DNA of 42,592 nucleotides from CAZBGR01 sp964491535 (GCA_964491535.1 CAZBGR010000004.1:1-42592); one strand, 5' to 3'. Positions 7,150 through 15,255 are shown, counted from the stretch's first letter. Translations and numbers: made by a program. The notes: generated by a model not told the origin, from the sequence alone.

Positions 7150-8364
7150 AAAAGAAGTAGTAGCTAGCTCAACTGGACCAACTTGATCAAGATTAAAGAT
7201 AATGCCCGTCCCCTCACCATTTAAATCAATCCCCGTTTTAGATCCAAAACCAAATAAGTTTATATAACGAAATAAGGTTTCTTTACCTAATCGTTGTCCT
7301 AAAGCTACAAAACCAGGATTACAAGAATTCTCAACTACTTCTAAAAAGGTTTGTAATCCATGCCCACCTGTTTTCCAACAACGAATTCTAGCATTCTCTA
7401 CCCGGACTGCCCCCCTATCATAAAAAGTATCATTAAGAAGATCAACCTTCTTTTCTTGTAAAGCAGCCGTTAAAGTAATAATTTTAAAAGTTGAACCTGG
7501 TTCATAAGTAGCCCAAATAGGTAAATTACGATTTATTTCTTCAACCGTATAATCTTGATAATGAGCTGGTGAAAAATTAGGTCTTGAACTAATCGCTAGT
7601 AATTCTCCATTATTAGGATCCATGACAATAATTAAAGCACTGTCAGGTTTATACTTTGAAACAATATTATCTAACTCCCGCTCAACAGCTAATTGAATAT
7701 TATGATCAATAGTTAACATAATATTAATTCCGGCTTGAGGTTGTTGATAAACCTCAGCCATCTCTAGTCTTTGTCCTTTAGCATCTGAAAAATATTTAAT
7801 AGCCCCATTCTCACCAGTTAAATAATCATTATATTGCCATTCCAAACCACTTAACCCTTGATTATCAATCCCTACAAAACCTAAAATATGGGCTAAATAG
7901 GTATCAAATGGATAATATCTTTTAGCTTCTTTAACTAAATAAACACCATCAAAATTAAGCTTGTTTATCTCATTAGCTACCTCATAATTTAATCTTCTAC
8001 CTTCTGGGTGAACCCTCTCAATAGATACTCTTTTTGTAACATGTTTTAACATTTCTTCATAAGAAACATTAAGAATATCCGCTAAAGTGGAAGCTACCTT
8101 TTGCTTATCTTTAATTTGATTAGGAACAATAATAAGACTAGTAGTAGTAATATTATCAGCTAAAACGATGCCATTTCTATCATAAATAAGACCCCGATCA
8201 GCTTCAATCGGTAAATTCCTACTCCATAAAGCACTAGCTAAACGATTTAATTCTTGATAAGCAATTACTTGAATATAAAAAACACGGACAATAATTATTA
8301 AAAACAAAATAATAGTAGCTATAATTATTATTTTTATCCGCTTTTGAGTTTCACTAATAAACAT
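7132..8364 (-). CDS. spoVD: SpoVD-type penicillin-binding protein, 5' part (split gene)
   Basis: Encodes 405 native residues of a class B PBP plus five codons at the junction, then a stop. A membrane anchor spans about residues 10-32. The dimerisation domain has 'IEADRGLIYDRNGIVLADN'. The transpeptidase domain contains SxxK (S291-TF-K294 in 'EPGSTFKI') and SxN (S347-C-N349 in 'VENSCNPG'). The third motif, KTGT, and the PASTA domain lie in the distal fragment at 3457-4152. Without excision the product lacks KTGT and should be inactive. SpoVD makes spore-cortex peptidoglycan in the mother cell in B. subtilis. Start: ATG at 8364 with AAGGGG seven bases upstream. An interrupted essential division PBP would be lethal, which supports a dispensable sporulation role. 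Confidence 0.92.
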   Translation of the reverse strand: MFISETQKRIKIIIIATIILFLIIIVRVFYIQVIAYQELNRLASALWSRNLPIEADRGLIYDRNGIVLADNITTTSLIIVPNQIKDKQKVASTLADILNVSYEEMLKHVTKRVSIERVHPEGRRLNYEVANEINKLNFDGVYLVKEAKRYYPFDTYLAHILGFVGIDNQGLSGLEWQYNDYLTGENGAIKYFSDAKGQRLEMAEVYQQPQAGINIMLTIDHNIQLAVERELDNIVSKYKPDSALIIVMDPNNGELLAISSRPNFSPAHYQDYTVEEINRNLPIWATYEPGSTFKIITLTAALQEKKVDLLNDTFYDRGAVRVENARIRCWKTGGHGLQTFLEVVENSCNPGFVALGQRLGKETLFRYINLFGFGSKTGIDLNGEGTGIIFNLDQVGPVELATTSFGQGVF

Positions 8365-8400
8365 CTCGGCACCCCTTATAATTTATATGAAAAAAATAAC

Positions 8401-8440
8401 AAAAGTATGTTAATTGAAAAAGCAAATAACATACTTTTTT
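8401..8440 (-). terminator. Terminator hairpin after nrdG / before spoVD
   Basis: A perfect 12-bp inverted repeat (AAAAGTATGTTA / TAACATACTTTT) with a 14-base loop. It lies between spoVD (start 8364) and nrdG (stop 8468) on the minus strand and is followed by a T-rich run toward spoVD. It probably ends the nrdDG transcript. Confidence 0.65.
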
Positions 8441-8467
8441 AAATAATTATTCTATTAAGATTAGAAA

Positions 8468-9028
8468 TTAAACAAATAAACCTACTTCTTTTAAAGATGG
8501 TAGAAACTGACTGTCAATATCAAACTCTTTAATAATAACGATGCTTTTACTTTTTAAACTTTTAGGAACATCAATAATTCGTTGATTAGAGGAACCTCTA
8601 AACTTAAAATTAAATGTTTTTAATTTTAAAATAAAAGGACCATCAATTAAAATGTCAATGACTGTTAATAACTTCATATATTTAAAATCCTTTTGAGCTA
8701 ATAACAATAACTCTTCATAAGTATAACCTGTATAACACCATACATTAAGATTTAAAGTTTTAGCATAAGCTGCTATTTTAAAACAAGCCTCTGGTTGGCA
8801 AAAAGGTTCACCACCACTTAAAGTTATCCCATCTTGGCCTTTAAGATTTGACAATTGTTTTTTTATAGTATCTATTTTCACCTTTTTCCCTTTATCAAAA
8901 CTTTGTAAAGAAGGATTATGACAACCTTTACAATGATGATGGCAACCTTGTGTCCAAACTGTTGTCCTAATCCCTAAGCCATCAACAATACTATCAGGTT
9001 GCAAATCATGACCTAAAACAATACTCAA
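8468..9028 (-). CDS. nrdG: Anaerobic ribonucleotide reductase activating protein
   Basis: NrdG is the radical-SAM activase that installs the glycyl radical on NrdD. The Cx3Cx2C cluster motif is visible as 'GCHHHCKGCHNPS' (C29, C33, C36 from the chosen start), followed by 'GITLSGGEPF', the SAM-binding GGE motif. The preferred start is TTG at 9028, eight bases after GGGAG; a TTG at 9043 would start just ahead of that site and overlap nrdD further. Length (186) is close to the usual 150-180. It follows nrdD with almost no gap, so the two are co-transcribed. Presence of this pair indicates deoxyribonucleotide synthesis without oxygen. Confidence 0.94.
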   Translation of the reverse strand: MSIVLGHDLQPDSIVDGLGIRTTVWTQGCHHHCKGCHNPSLQSFDKGKKVKIDTIKKQLSNLKGQDGITLSGGEPFCQPEACFKIAAYAKTLNLNVWCYTGYTYEELLLLAQKDFKYMKLLTVIDILIDGPFILKLKTFNFKFRGSSNQRIIDVPKSLKSKSIVIIKEFDIDSQFLPSLKEVGLFV

Positions 9029-9033
9029 CTTTA

Positions 9034-11376
9034 TCACTCCCAACTATGCTTTAATCGATCTCGTTCTTCAGCTTTTTTAGCATTATTAAAACGTTCATTA
9101 AGATTCGCTAAATAACCTGATACTCTTCTTATCCTTTCAAATTTAGAATCTTCTGTTTCCTTACGACCACAACTAGGACAAACGTCATTAATCACTCCCG
9201 TATAACCACATTCTGGATCACGATCAACAGGATGATTAATAGCCCCATAACCAACTCCAGCTTCTTTCATTAATCTAATAATTTTTTCAAAAGCCGGTAA
9301 ATTAGCAGCTGCATCACCATCAAGTTCAACATAAGTAATATGACCAGCATTAGTAAGAGCATGATATGGTCCTTCTAATTTTATTTTATCAGTAATGCTA
9401 ATTGGAAAATAAACCGGAATATGAAATGAATTAGTATAATATTCACGATCTGTTATCCCTTCAACAATTCCATAAATAGTTTTATCAATATTAACAAAGC
9501 GACCAGCTAAACCTTCGGCCGGAGTTGCTAATAAGGTAAAATTTAATTTATGTTCTTCAGCATATTGATCACATTTATCACGCATAAATTTAATTATCTT
9601 AAGACCTAATTCTTGAGCTTTTTTAGATTCACCATGATGTTGATTAATTAAAGCTTTTAAACATTCTGCTAGGCCAAAGAAACCTATCCCTAAGGTCCCA
9701 TTACGAAGAATTCTTTTAATTCGATCATGAGGTTTTAAAGTTTTAGCATTAAGCCATATTCCTTGACCTAATAAAAAAGGAAAATTACAAACCTTTTTAC
9801 GACATTGGTATTCAAAACGCTCTAATAATTGATCACGAACTAGCTCTAATAATTCATTAAGCTCTTTAAAGAAACCATCCAAATCAGCTTTCTTGTGATT
9901 AAGAAGACCATGTTTTAAAGCAATTCTTGGTAAGTTTATAGTCGTAAATGATAAATTACCACGACTAGTTACTATTTCTTTATCAGGATTTGCTACATTA
10001 GCTAATACCCTACTACGACAACCCATATAAACTACTTCCGTGTTATAATCATCAGCTTTATAATATTTTAAATTATAAGGAGCATCAATAAATGAAAAAT
10101 TAGGAAATAATCGTTTAGAAGATACTTGACAAGCTAATTGAAACAAATCATAATTAGAATCCCCTTCATTATAGTTAACTCCTTCTTTTAATTTAAAGAT
10201 TAAGGTTGGCCAAATAGCGGTTTCCCCATTTCCTAATCCTCTTTCAGTAGCTAAAAGATAATTTTTAATAATCATTCGTCCTTCTGGTGAAGTATCAGTA
10301 CCTAAATTAATTGATGAAAAAGGAACTTGAGCCCCCGCTCTTGAATGCATTGTATTTAAATTATGAATCAAAGCTTCCATAGCTTGAAAGGTAGCGCGAT
10401 TAGTTTTTTGAAGTGATTTTTGATAAGCTTTTTCAAACAATCTTTTAACTTGGGGCTCTTCTTTCCAATAAGATTTAAAAATATCTAAATCAAATTCAAG
10501 AGATTTTAATTTATCAATTTCATTATCAACCTTTTCAAAATTAATAAAAGTTAAAAAGCCTGTAATATCTAAAAAATCATAAAGAGCTTGTTTAAATTGC
10601 TTTTTAAAAGTTTTCATTACTCCAGGTGCTAAATAGTAATCAAAAGCAGGAATACTTTGACCACCGTGTTGTTCATTTTGATTAGCTTGCATAATAATAC
10701 AAGTTAAAGCAGCATAAACAGAAATATCATTTGGAGGTCTTAATGAACCATGCCCCGTATTAAATCCTTTAGCAAATAAAGCATTTAAATCTATTTGGGA
10801 ACAAGTAGTAGTCCCCATTGGTAAAAAATCCATATCATGAATATGAATTCTACCTTCTTCATGAGCCTTTACAAAACGATAATCAATTAAATAAGATTTC
10901 GCTAATTCCCTACTAATGGCACTACCATAATGAAGCATTGTTCCCATCGCTGAACTACCATCAATATTAGCGTTTTCTCTTTTAGCATCAACTTCAAAAG
11001 CATCTTTTAAAGTTAACGATTCTAAAGCTTTAAGTAGTTGGTTTTGATGAGCAGTAAATAATTTCCGAGCCTCTTTTCGCCGTTCACGATAATTAGTATA
11101 AGATTGATAAACATCTTCATAACCACCTTTTAATAATTGTTTTTCAACCATATCTTGAACAGTTTCAATCTTAATCATTTTTTTATCCTTATAATCTTCT
11201 TCAATTTCTTGAATAACAGCTAAAAAAACATTATTAACATCAGCTTCATTATAATCATTATTTGAAACACTATTAAAACCCTTTTTAATCGCTAAAGCTA
11301 TTTTCTCCTCCTTAAAATCAACCGTTTTGTTATCCCTTTTGATAACCTTTAACCTCTCTTTTAAACCCAATTTCAT
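9034..11376 (-). CDS. nrdD: Anaerobic ribonucleoside-triphosphate reductase
   Basis: NrdD (780 residues) reduces ribonucleoside triphosphates to deoxy forms with a glycyl radical. An ATP-cone covers about residues 10-100 ('VDFKEEKIALAIKKGF', 'VEKQLLKGGYEDVYQSYTNY'). The catalytic domain has 'HIHDMDFL'. The C-terminal zinc site is 'CGYTGVINDVCPSCG', and the radical glycine is G754 in 'RRVSGYLA'. The ATG at 11376 has AAAGGAGG nine bases upstream. It is divergent from an XRE-type regulator across a 189-base gap. No clear NrdR box is seen. Confidence 0.97.
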   Translation of the reverse strand: MKLGLKERLKVIKRDNKTVDFKEEKIALAIKKGFNSVSNNDYNEADVNNVFLAVIQEIEEDYKDKKMIKIETVQDMVEKQLLKGGYEDVYQSYTNYRERRKEARKLFTAHQNQLLKALESLTLKDAFEVDAKRENANIDGSSAMGTMLHYGSAISRELAKSYLIDYRFVKAHEEGRIHIHDMDFLPMGTTTCSQIDLNALFAKGFNTGHGSLRPPNDISVYAALTCIIMQANQNEQHGGQSIPAFDYYLAPGVMKTFKKQFKQALYDFLDITGFLTFINFEKVDNEIDKLKSLEFDLDIFKSYWKEEPQVKRLFEKAYQKSLQKTNRATFQAMEALIHNLNTMHSRAGAQVPFSSINLGTDTSPEGRMIIKNYLLATERGLGNGETAIWPTLIFKLKEGVNYNEGDSNYDLFQLACQVSSKRLFPNFSFIDAPYNLKYYKADDYNTEVVYMGCRSRVLANVANPDKEIVTSRGNLSFTTINLPRIALKHGLLNHKKADLDGFFKELNELLELVRDQLLERFEYQCRKKVCNFPFLLGQGIWLNAKTLKPHDRIKRILRNGTLGIGFFGLAECLKALINQHHGESKKAQELGLKIIKFMRDKCDQYAEEHKLNFTLLATPAEGLAGRFVNIDKTIYGIVEGITDREYYTNSFHIPVYFPISITDKIKLEGPYHALTNAGHITYVELDGDAAANLPAFEKIIRLMKEAGVGYGAINHPVDRDPECGYTGVINDVCPSCGRKETEDSKFERIRRVSGYLANLNERFNNAKKAEERDRLKHSWE

Positions 11377-11417
11377 AAATATTACCTCCTTTTACAACTG
11401 TTATTATTGGTACTCAT

Positions 11418-11447
11418 ATCATATCATAATTTCAAATTATAAAACAA
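11418..11447 (-). promoter_or_regulatory. Possible SigA promoter for nrdD
   Basis: Minus-strand TTGTTT (11442-11447), 18-base spacer, TATGAT (11418-11423), about 40 bases before the nrdD start. The match is moderate and the region is AT-rich, so this is tentative. Confidence 0.35.
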
Positions 11448-11495
11448 GTATTTTTTCTAAAAAAGATAAAAAACTTTACATATTATCGCTACTTG

Positions 11496-11535
11496 ATAAC
11501 TTGTTATTGACAAACGATAACACCTTTGATAAAAT
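11496..11535 (+). promoter_or_regulatory. SigA promoter with operator-like dyad for the XRE gene
   Basis: TTGACA (11507-11512), 17-base spacer, TAAAAT (11530-11535). A short dyad, ATAAC-N2-GTTAT (11496-11507), overlaps the -35 box, and CGATAA in the spacer (11515-11520) mirrors TTATCG at 11483-11488. An XRE repressor could bind here to control itself and nrdD; that is inference. Confidence 0.6.
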
Positions 11536-11565
11536 TAAATAATTAATAAAAAAGGAGAGAGTAAA

Positions 11566-11784
11566 ATGATTGTTATTAGGTTAGATCGGATAATGACTGA
11601 TCGTAAGGTTTCTTCAATTGCTTTAGCGAAATTAATTAATCTATCACCAGTTAACTTTTCTAAATTAAAAAGAGGGAAAATAAAAAGTATAAAAATTAAA
11701 ACCTTAGATTCATTATGTAAACATTTACAATGCAAACCTAAAGATTTATTAGAATATCAACCTGATTTTGAAAATGAAGAATAA
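11566..11784 (+). CDS. Small XRE/YozG-like helix-turn-helix regulator
   Basis: A 72-residue Cro/XRE-type protein, essentially just one helix-turn-helix domain: 'DRKVSSIALAKLINLSPVNFSKLKRGK' then 'IKTLDSLCKHLQCKPKDLLEYQPD'. Proteins of this form (YozG type) are small DNA-binding regulators. The ATG at 11566 has AAAGGAGAGA upstream and a good SigA-type promoter. It is divergent from nrdD and precedes an unusual sigma factor by 157 bases. It may regulate either; no target is known. Confidence 0.85.
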   Translation: MIVIRLDRIMTDRKVSSIALAKLINLSPVNFSKLKRGKIKSIKIKTLDSLCKHLQCKPKDLLEYQPDFENEE

Positions 11785-11868
11785 CATCTTAAATTCATTA
11801 ATTTATTAAATATAAAACAAAATGAAAACATAAAAATATTGAACTTCTAAATAATTAATAATTTTCTT

Positions 11869-11898
11869 TTGATTAAATTAACAGCCATTGAATATAAT
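11869..11898 (+). promoter_or_regulatory. Possible SigA promoter for the sigma factor at 11942
   Basis: TTGATT (11869-11874), 18-base spacer, TATAAT (11893-11898), ending 43 bases before the proposed ATT start. The -10 is perfect; the -35 matches four of six bases. Confidence 0.45.
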
Positions 11899-11941
11899 TT
11901 ACTAAAAATTAAAACAAAGAAAATGAAAATGGTGATAAAAA

Positions 11942-12592
11942 ATTAAAGATAGCTTATCAAATGAAGAAAGAAAAAAATTACTTTATTTATGGCAACAAAA
12001 TCATGATAAAAAAGCTTTAACATTATTAATTTCTAATTATATAAAATTAGTTTATTTTATTGCTGAAAAATATCGTAATCAAACTGAGGTTTTAGTTGAT
12101 GATTTAAAATCAGCAGGCAAAGAAGGATTGTTAAGAGCCTTAAATAAATATGATTTAAAAAAGGAAAAAAGGATAGCATCCTTTAATTCGTATTTAACAA
12201 TTTCCATAGAAAATCAAATAAGAATGGAATTAAGAAAACAAAATAATCATAATAAAACAATAAGTTTGGAACAACCAATTTTTTATGATAAAGAAGGACA
12301 CGAATGGTTATTTGAAGATGTTATAGGTACCGATAAAGATCAATTATTTAATGAAGTTGTAAATAAATTAAAAAAAAACATTGTTAAAGAAGCTTTAAGT
12401 GTTTTAAATGATCGTGAACAACAAATAATTTTATTAAAATATGGATTTAACACTGACGATTGTAAAACCCAAAAAGAAATAGCCAAAATATTTAATTGTT
12501 CTCAATCAGGCATTTGCAGACAAGAACAAAGAGCTATGATTAAAATGAGACGTCCCAAAACAGCTAATAAACTTAAAGATCTAATTAATTAA
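11942..12592 (+). CDS. SigE/SigK-like sigma factor, apparent ATT start
   Basis: A sigma-70 family protein of 216 residues. Region 2 is seen in 'SLSNEERKKLLYLWQQNHDKKALTLLI', 'VDDLKSAGKEGLLRALNKYD' and 'FNSYLTISIENQIRMELRK'. The linker 'ISLEQPIFYDKEGHEWLFEDVIGTD' resembles the SigE/SigK linker, and region 4 has 'KTQKEIAKIFNCSQSGICRQE'. The first ATG/GTG/TTG in frame (TTG, 12128) would delete half of region 2. The reading frame extends upstream to ATT at 11942, placed five bases after GGTGAT (11931-11936), the ribosome-site form used by mraY, spoIIGA and uvrC here. I therefore propose AUU initiation. It overlaps the end of uvrC on the other strand by 8 bases. Promoter targets are unknown. Confidence 0.8.
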   Translation: MKDSLSNEERKKLLYLWQQNHDKKALTLLISNYIKLVYFIAEKYRNQTEVLVDDLKSAGKEGLLRALNKYDLKKEKRIASFNSYLTISIENQIRMELRKQNNHNKTISLEQPIFYDKEGHEWLFEDVIGTDKDQLFNEVVNKLKKNIVKEALSVLNDREQQIILLKYGFNTDDCKTQKEIAKIFNCSQSGICRQEQRAMIKMRRPKTANKLKDLIN

Positions 12593-14333
12593 AATGTTCT
12601 TTAAGGGCAAGAGCTACTTTTTTAGAAACAACTTTTTCTAATTCAACTAAAGAGGCCTTTTTAAGTTCGGTAATTGTTTTAAATCTTCGTAATAAGTTTT
12701 CTTTTCTAACTTGACCAATGCCTTTAACTTGATCAAGAATACTTTCTAAACTACCTTTACTACGAAGTTGACGATGATAATTAATTGTAAAACGATGAAC
12801 TTCATTTTGAATTTGAGCTAAAAGATAAAATAATGGCGTATGTTTATCAATGATAAATTCTTGATTATTATATATTAAACTATTAGTTAAATGTTTATCA
12901 TCTTTCTTTAATCCACAAACTAAAATATTTAATTTTAAAGCGTTTAAAACCTCCAGGGCAGCCTTTAATTGAGCTTTCCCACCATCAACTATTATCAAAT
13001 CAGGTAATGGCAAATTATCACTTAACAACCTAAAATAGCGGCGATAGATAACTTCTTTCATAAAATGATAATCATCATTATAATTACTAGTAATCTTATA
13101 TTTTCGATAATCCTTTTTACTTGGTTCACCATCAACAAAAACAACCATCCCACTAACGGCAAAGGTACCAAACAAATGAGAATTATCAAAGATTTCAATT
13201 TTCTTTATTTGGTTAACCTTAAACAATTCAGCTAATGATTCATTAGCTTTTTTTAAAGTTGATTCCTGCTTTTCTAATAACTTTATCTTAGACTTTAAAG
13301 CTACTTTAGCATTATCACAAGCCATCAGTAATAATTGCTTTTTCTTACCTCTTCTTGGCACCTTAGTTTTAATATCTAAAGTTTCTTCTATTAATTTAAC
13401 ATCAATAATATCAGGCACTAATAAAACATCTGGTTTAAGGTTATTTTTATCATAAAAAGAAACAATATAACTTGTTAAATTATCACCGACCTCACCTACT
13501 ATTTTATAAATTAAAGAAGCCCTTGAAACTAATTTGCCACCCCTTAAATGAAAAACTTGAATAGATAAAAAATCATTTTTACTAGCATAACCAAACAAAT
13601 CAAAATCCAGAACATCTTTTAAATCAAGTGGTTGATTGGCAATCGTTAGTTTAATATCATTTAATAATCTTTTTAATTCATTAGCTTTTTCAAAGTTTAA
13701 TTTTAATGATTCTTCGTTCATCATCTTTTTAATTTTTTTAATTAAAAACTTATCATGCCCTTTTAAAAAACTAATAATTTCTTTCTTCATTTGATTGATA
13801 AAGGAAGGTGATATTTTATTAACACAATAACCCACACATTCATTAATATGATAATATAGACATTCCCTTTTTCCCATTCGTTGACATTTACGAAGTGGAT
13901 ATATTTTATTTAACATCTGAACTGTTTGTTTTGCTGCATAAACATTAGGATAAGGGCCAAACACTTTAGAATGAGGCTTTTTTTTAAACTTCTTTCTAAC
14001 TACTAATAATCTTGGGTATAATTCATTAGTTAATTCAATATATGGATACATTTTATCATCACGTAATAAAATATTAAATTTAGGCTGATACTTTTTAATT
14101 AAATTTAATTCTAAAATTAAAGCTTCACTTTCACTATTAGTTATAATATATTCAATATCAGTAATCAAAGTTAATAATCGTTTAGTTTTACCATAATGGC
14201 GACCAACAAAATAACTATTAACTCTATTCTTTAAATCTTTAGCTTTACCAACGTATAAAATAAAACCTTCCTTATCTTTAAACAAATAACAACCAGGATT
14301 ATTAGGAATTAAAGCCAAGTTATCTTTCATCAT
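12585..14333 (-). CDS. uvrC: Excinuclease ABC subunit C
   Basis: UvrC (582 residues) makes both incisions in nucleotide excision repair. The GIY-YIG nuclease domain is at residues 10-90 ('PGCYLFKDKEGFILYVGKAKDLKNR'). Then come a cysteine-bearing region ('YPLRKCQRMGKRECLYYHINECVGYC'), a UvrB-interacting segment near 200, the RNase H-like domain ('FDNSHLFGT', 'IIVDGGKAQL') and a C-terminal helix-hairpin-helix ('LDQVKGIGQVRKENLLRRF'). Start: ATG at 14333 with GGTGAT upstream; a GTG at 14342 lies within that site and is less likely. The 3' end overlaps the convergent sigma gene. Confidence 0.96.
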   Translation of the reverse strand: MMKDNLALIPNNPGCYLFKDKEGFILYVGKAKDLKNRVNSYFVGRHYGKTKRLLTLITDIEYIITNSESEALILELNLIKKYQPKFNILLRDDKMYPYIELTNELYPRLLVVRKKFKKKPHSKVFGPYPNVYAAKQTVQMLNKIYPLRKCQRMGKRECLYYHINECVGYCVNKISPSFINQMKKEIISFLKGHDKFLIKKIKKMMNEESLKLNFEKANELKRLLNDIKLTIANQPLDLKDVLDFDLFGYASKNDFLSIQVFHLRGGKLVSRASLIYKIVGEVGDNLTSYIVSFYDKNNLKPDVLLVPDIIDVKLIEETLDIKTKVPRRGKKKQLLLMACDNAKVALKSKIKLLEKQESTLKKANESLAELFKVNQIKKIEIFDNSHLFGTFAVSGMVVFVDGEPSKKDYRKYKITSNYNDDYHFMKEVIYRRYFRLLSDNLPLPDLIIVDGGKAQLKAALEVLNALKLNILVCGLKKDDKHLTNSLIYNNQEFIIDKHTPLFYLLAQIQNEVHRFTINYHRQLRSKGSLESILDQVKGIGQVRKENLLRRFKTITELKKASLVELEKVVSKKVALALKEHFN

Positions 14334-14365
14334 TAAAATCACCGGTTTTATTATACATCTTAAAT

Positions 14366-14393
14366 AAAAAAAAGGCCAATCTTACGATTAACC
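14366..14393 (-). terminator. Intrinsic terminator after cotE
   Basis: On the minus strand GGTTAATC pairs with GATTGGCC (8 bp with two G-U) around a GTAA loop and is followed by eight T residues. It begins one base after the cotE stop and ends that transcript before uvrC. Confidence 0.8.
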
Positions 14394-14394
14394 T

Positions 14395-14931
14395 CTAAGT
14401 TAAATAATCCTCATTGATGTTTTCTTCTATTTCTTCTAAAACCTCCTTCGTTAATTGTTCTTCTTTATCTTCTTCCCAGATTTCTTCTTCAACTTCGATA
14501 GCTATTTTTACTTTCGTATCACCTACTAATTCAACCCCTAACTCTTTTTCAACCTCAAATTCTATATTACCATCCTTAACTTCAACTTGGCTACAATTTG
14601 GTTGCTTTAAAGCTCGCACAATAATTTCAGTTTCACTACCCCATTCAGTTTCCTCTTTAGTTTTAACCTTAACGGGTTCATTATACTCTATCCTTTTAGT
14701 AACTACTGCTGTCTTACTATCTTCATCATGGGAGTACCAAATATTAACATCAAACGAACCATCAACTATTATTTTATCCCCCATTTCATATCCTTTAAAT
14801 TTATGATTAATTATCCAACAACCTAAGATAGTTGTCGGTTCGACTTCAGTAGTTAAACTATAAACATTTTTAAAATGTTTTTTTACTTTTCCAATTACAG
14901 CTTTCGTTACAATTTCTTTAAATACTGGCAC
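14395..14931 (-). CDS. cotE: Outer spore coat morphogenetic protein CotE
   Basis: CotE (178 residues, near the 181 of B. subtilis as I recall it) directs assembly of the outer spore coat around the developing forespore. The family core is clear: 'FKEIVTKAVIGK', 'ILGCWIINHKF', 'VDGSFDVNIWYSHDEDSKTAVVTKRIEY', 'VRALKQPNCSQVEV' and 'ELVGDTKVKI'. The tail after residue 140 is strongly acidic, as in known CotE. It starts at GTG (14931) with GAGGAGGG eight bases upstream. In Bacillus cotE lies by mutS; here it follows sigG and a YmxH-like gene. A SigK-type promoter match lies just upstream, and a terminator follows. Confidence 0.93.
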   Translation of the reverse strand: MPVFKEIVTKAVIGKVKKHFKNVYSLTTEVEPTTILGCWIINHKFKGYEMGDKIIVDGSFDVNIWYSHDEDSKTAVVTKRIEYNEPVKVKTKEETEWGSETEIIVRALKQPNCSQVEVKDGNIEFEVEKELGVELVGDTKVKIAIEVEEEIWEEDKEEQLTKEVLEEIEENINEDYLT

Positions 14932-14950
14932 CTTTAATCCCTCCTCACTT

Positions 14951-14977
14951 TAATTTATGCAACCAAATAGAAAAAGT
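14951..14977 (-). promoter_or_regulatory. SigK-type promoter match upstream of cotE
   Basis: Minus strand: AC (14976-14977), 16-base spacer, CATAAATTA (14951-14959), a full match to the SigK -10 form CATAnnnTA. In B. subtilis one cotE promoter is SigK-dependent. The transcript would start at about 14944, inside the start of the ribosome site but leaving GGAGGG, so the leader would be very short. Confidence 0.45.
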
Positions 14978-14987
14978 GCCTAAGGAT

Positions 14988-15221
14988 TTATAATTTTAAA
15001 CGAACTAAGATAACATCTTCACCAATTTTTTCAATATCAGGCCAATGGATTTCAAATTCTTCTTTAAGAGAGAATATATTTAAAAAAAAGCGATTAGGCT
15101 CTACTACTAAAGCTGAAATTCTACCTGTCTGTTCTTCTATTTTTACATCAATTATATTACCAATCTTTTTACCGTCTAATAAACTAATTACATCTTTACT
15201 CTGCAAATCAGATAAACGCAT
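14988..15221 (-). CDS. YlmC/YmxH family sporulation protein (PRC-barrel)
   Basis: A 77-residue single PRC-barrel protein of the YlmC/YmxH family. It begins 'MRLSDLQSKDVISLLDGKKIGNIIDV' and contains 'GRISALVVEP' and 'EIHWPDIEKIGEDVILVRL'. Members are widespread in spore-formers and usually lie directly after sigG, as here; the molecular role is not known. It follows sigG by 34 bases with no terminator, so it may share its transcript and be made late in the forespore. Confidence 0.88.
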   Translation of the reverse strand: MRLSDLQSKDVISLLDGKKIGNIIDVKIEEQTGRISALVVEPNRFFLNIFSLKEEFEIHWPDIEKIGEDVILVRLKL

Positions 15222-15255
15222 CTTATCACCATTATAAATATATGATAAAGCTTTA

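Noticed and set aside
3457..8364. spoVD as an ordinary decayed pseudogene
   Set aside because: No stops or frameshifts in either half, and the direct repeats restore the frame exactly.
8381..8410. SigE-like promoter (ACATACT, 14-base spacer, CATATAAAT) upstream of spoVD
   Set aside because: A start site seven bases downstream would fall inside the AAGGGG ribosome site, and the -35 is part of the terminator stem. Not convincing.
11535..11735. Minus-strand ORF antisense to the XRE gene
   Set aside because: Mirror of a recognisable helix-turn-helix gene that has its own promoter and ribosome site.
11929..11945. Frameshift or slippage at the A-run as the start of the sigma gene at 11942
   Set aside because: ATG 11929 would need a one-base loss to be in frame, and standard -1 slippage gives the wrong frame. 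A good ribosome site before ATT is the simpler reading, but a sequencing error is not excluded.
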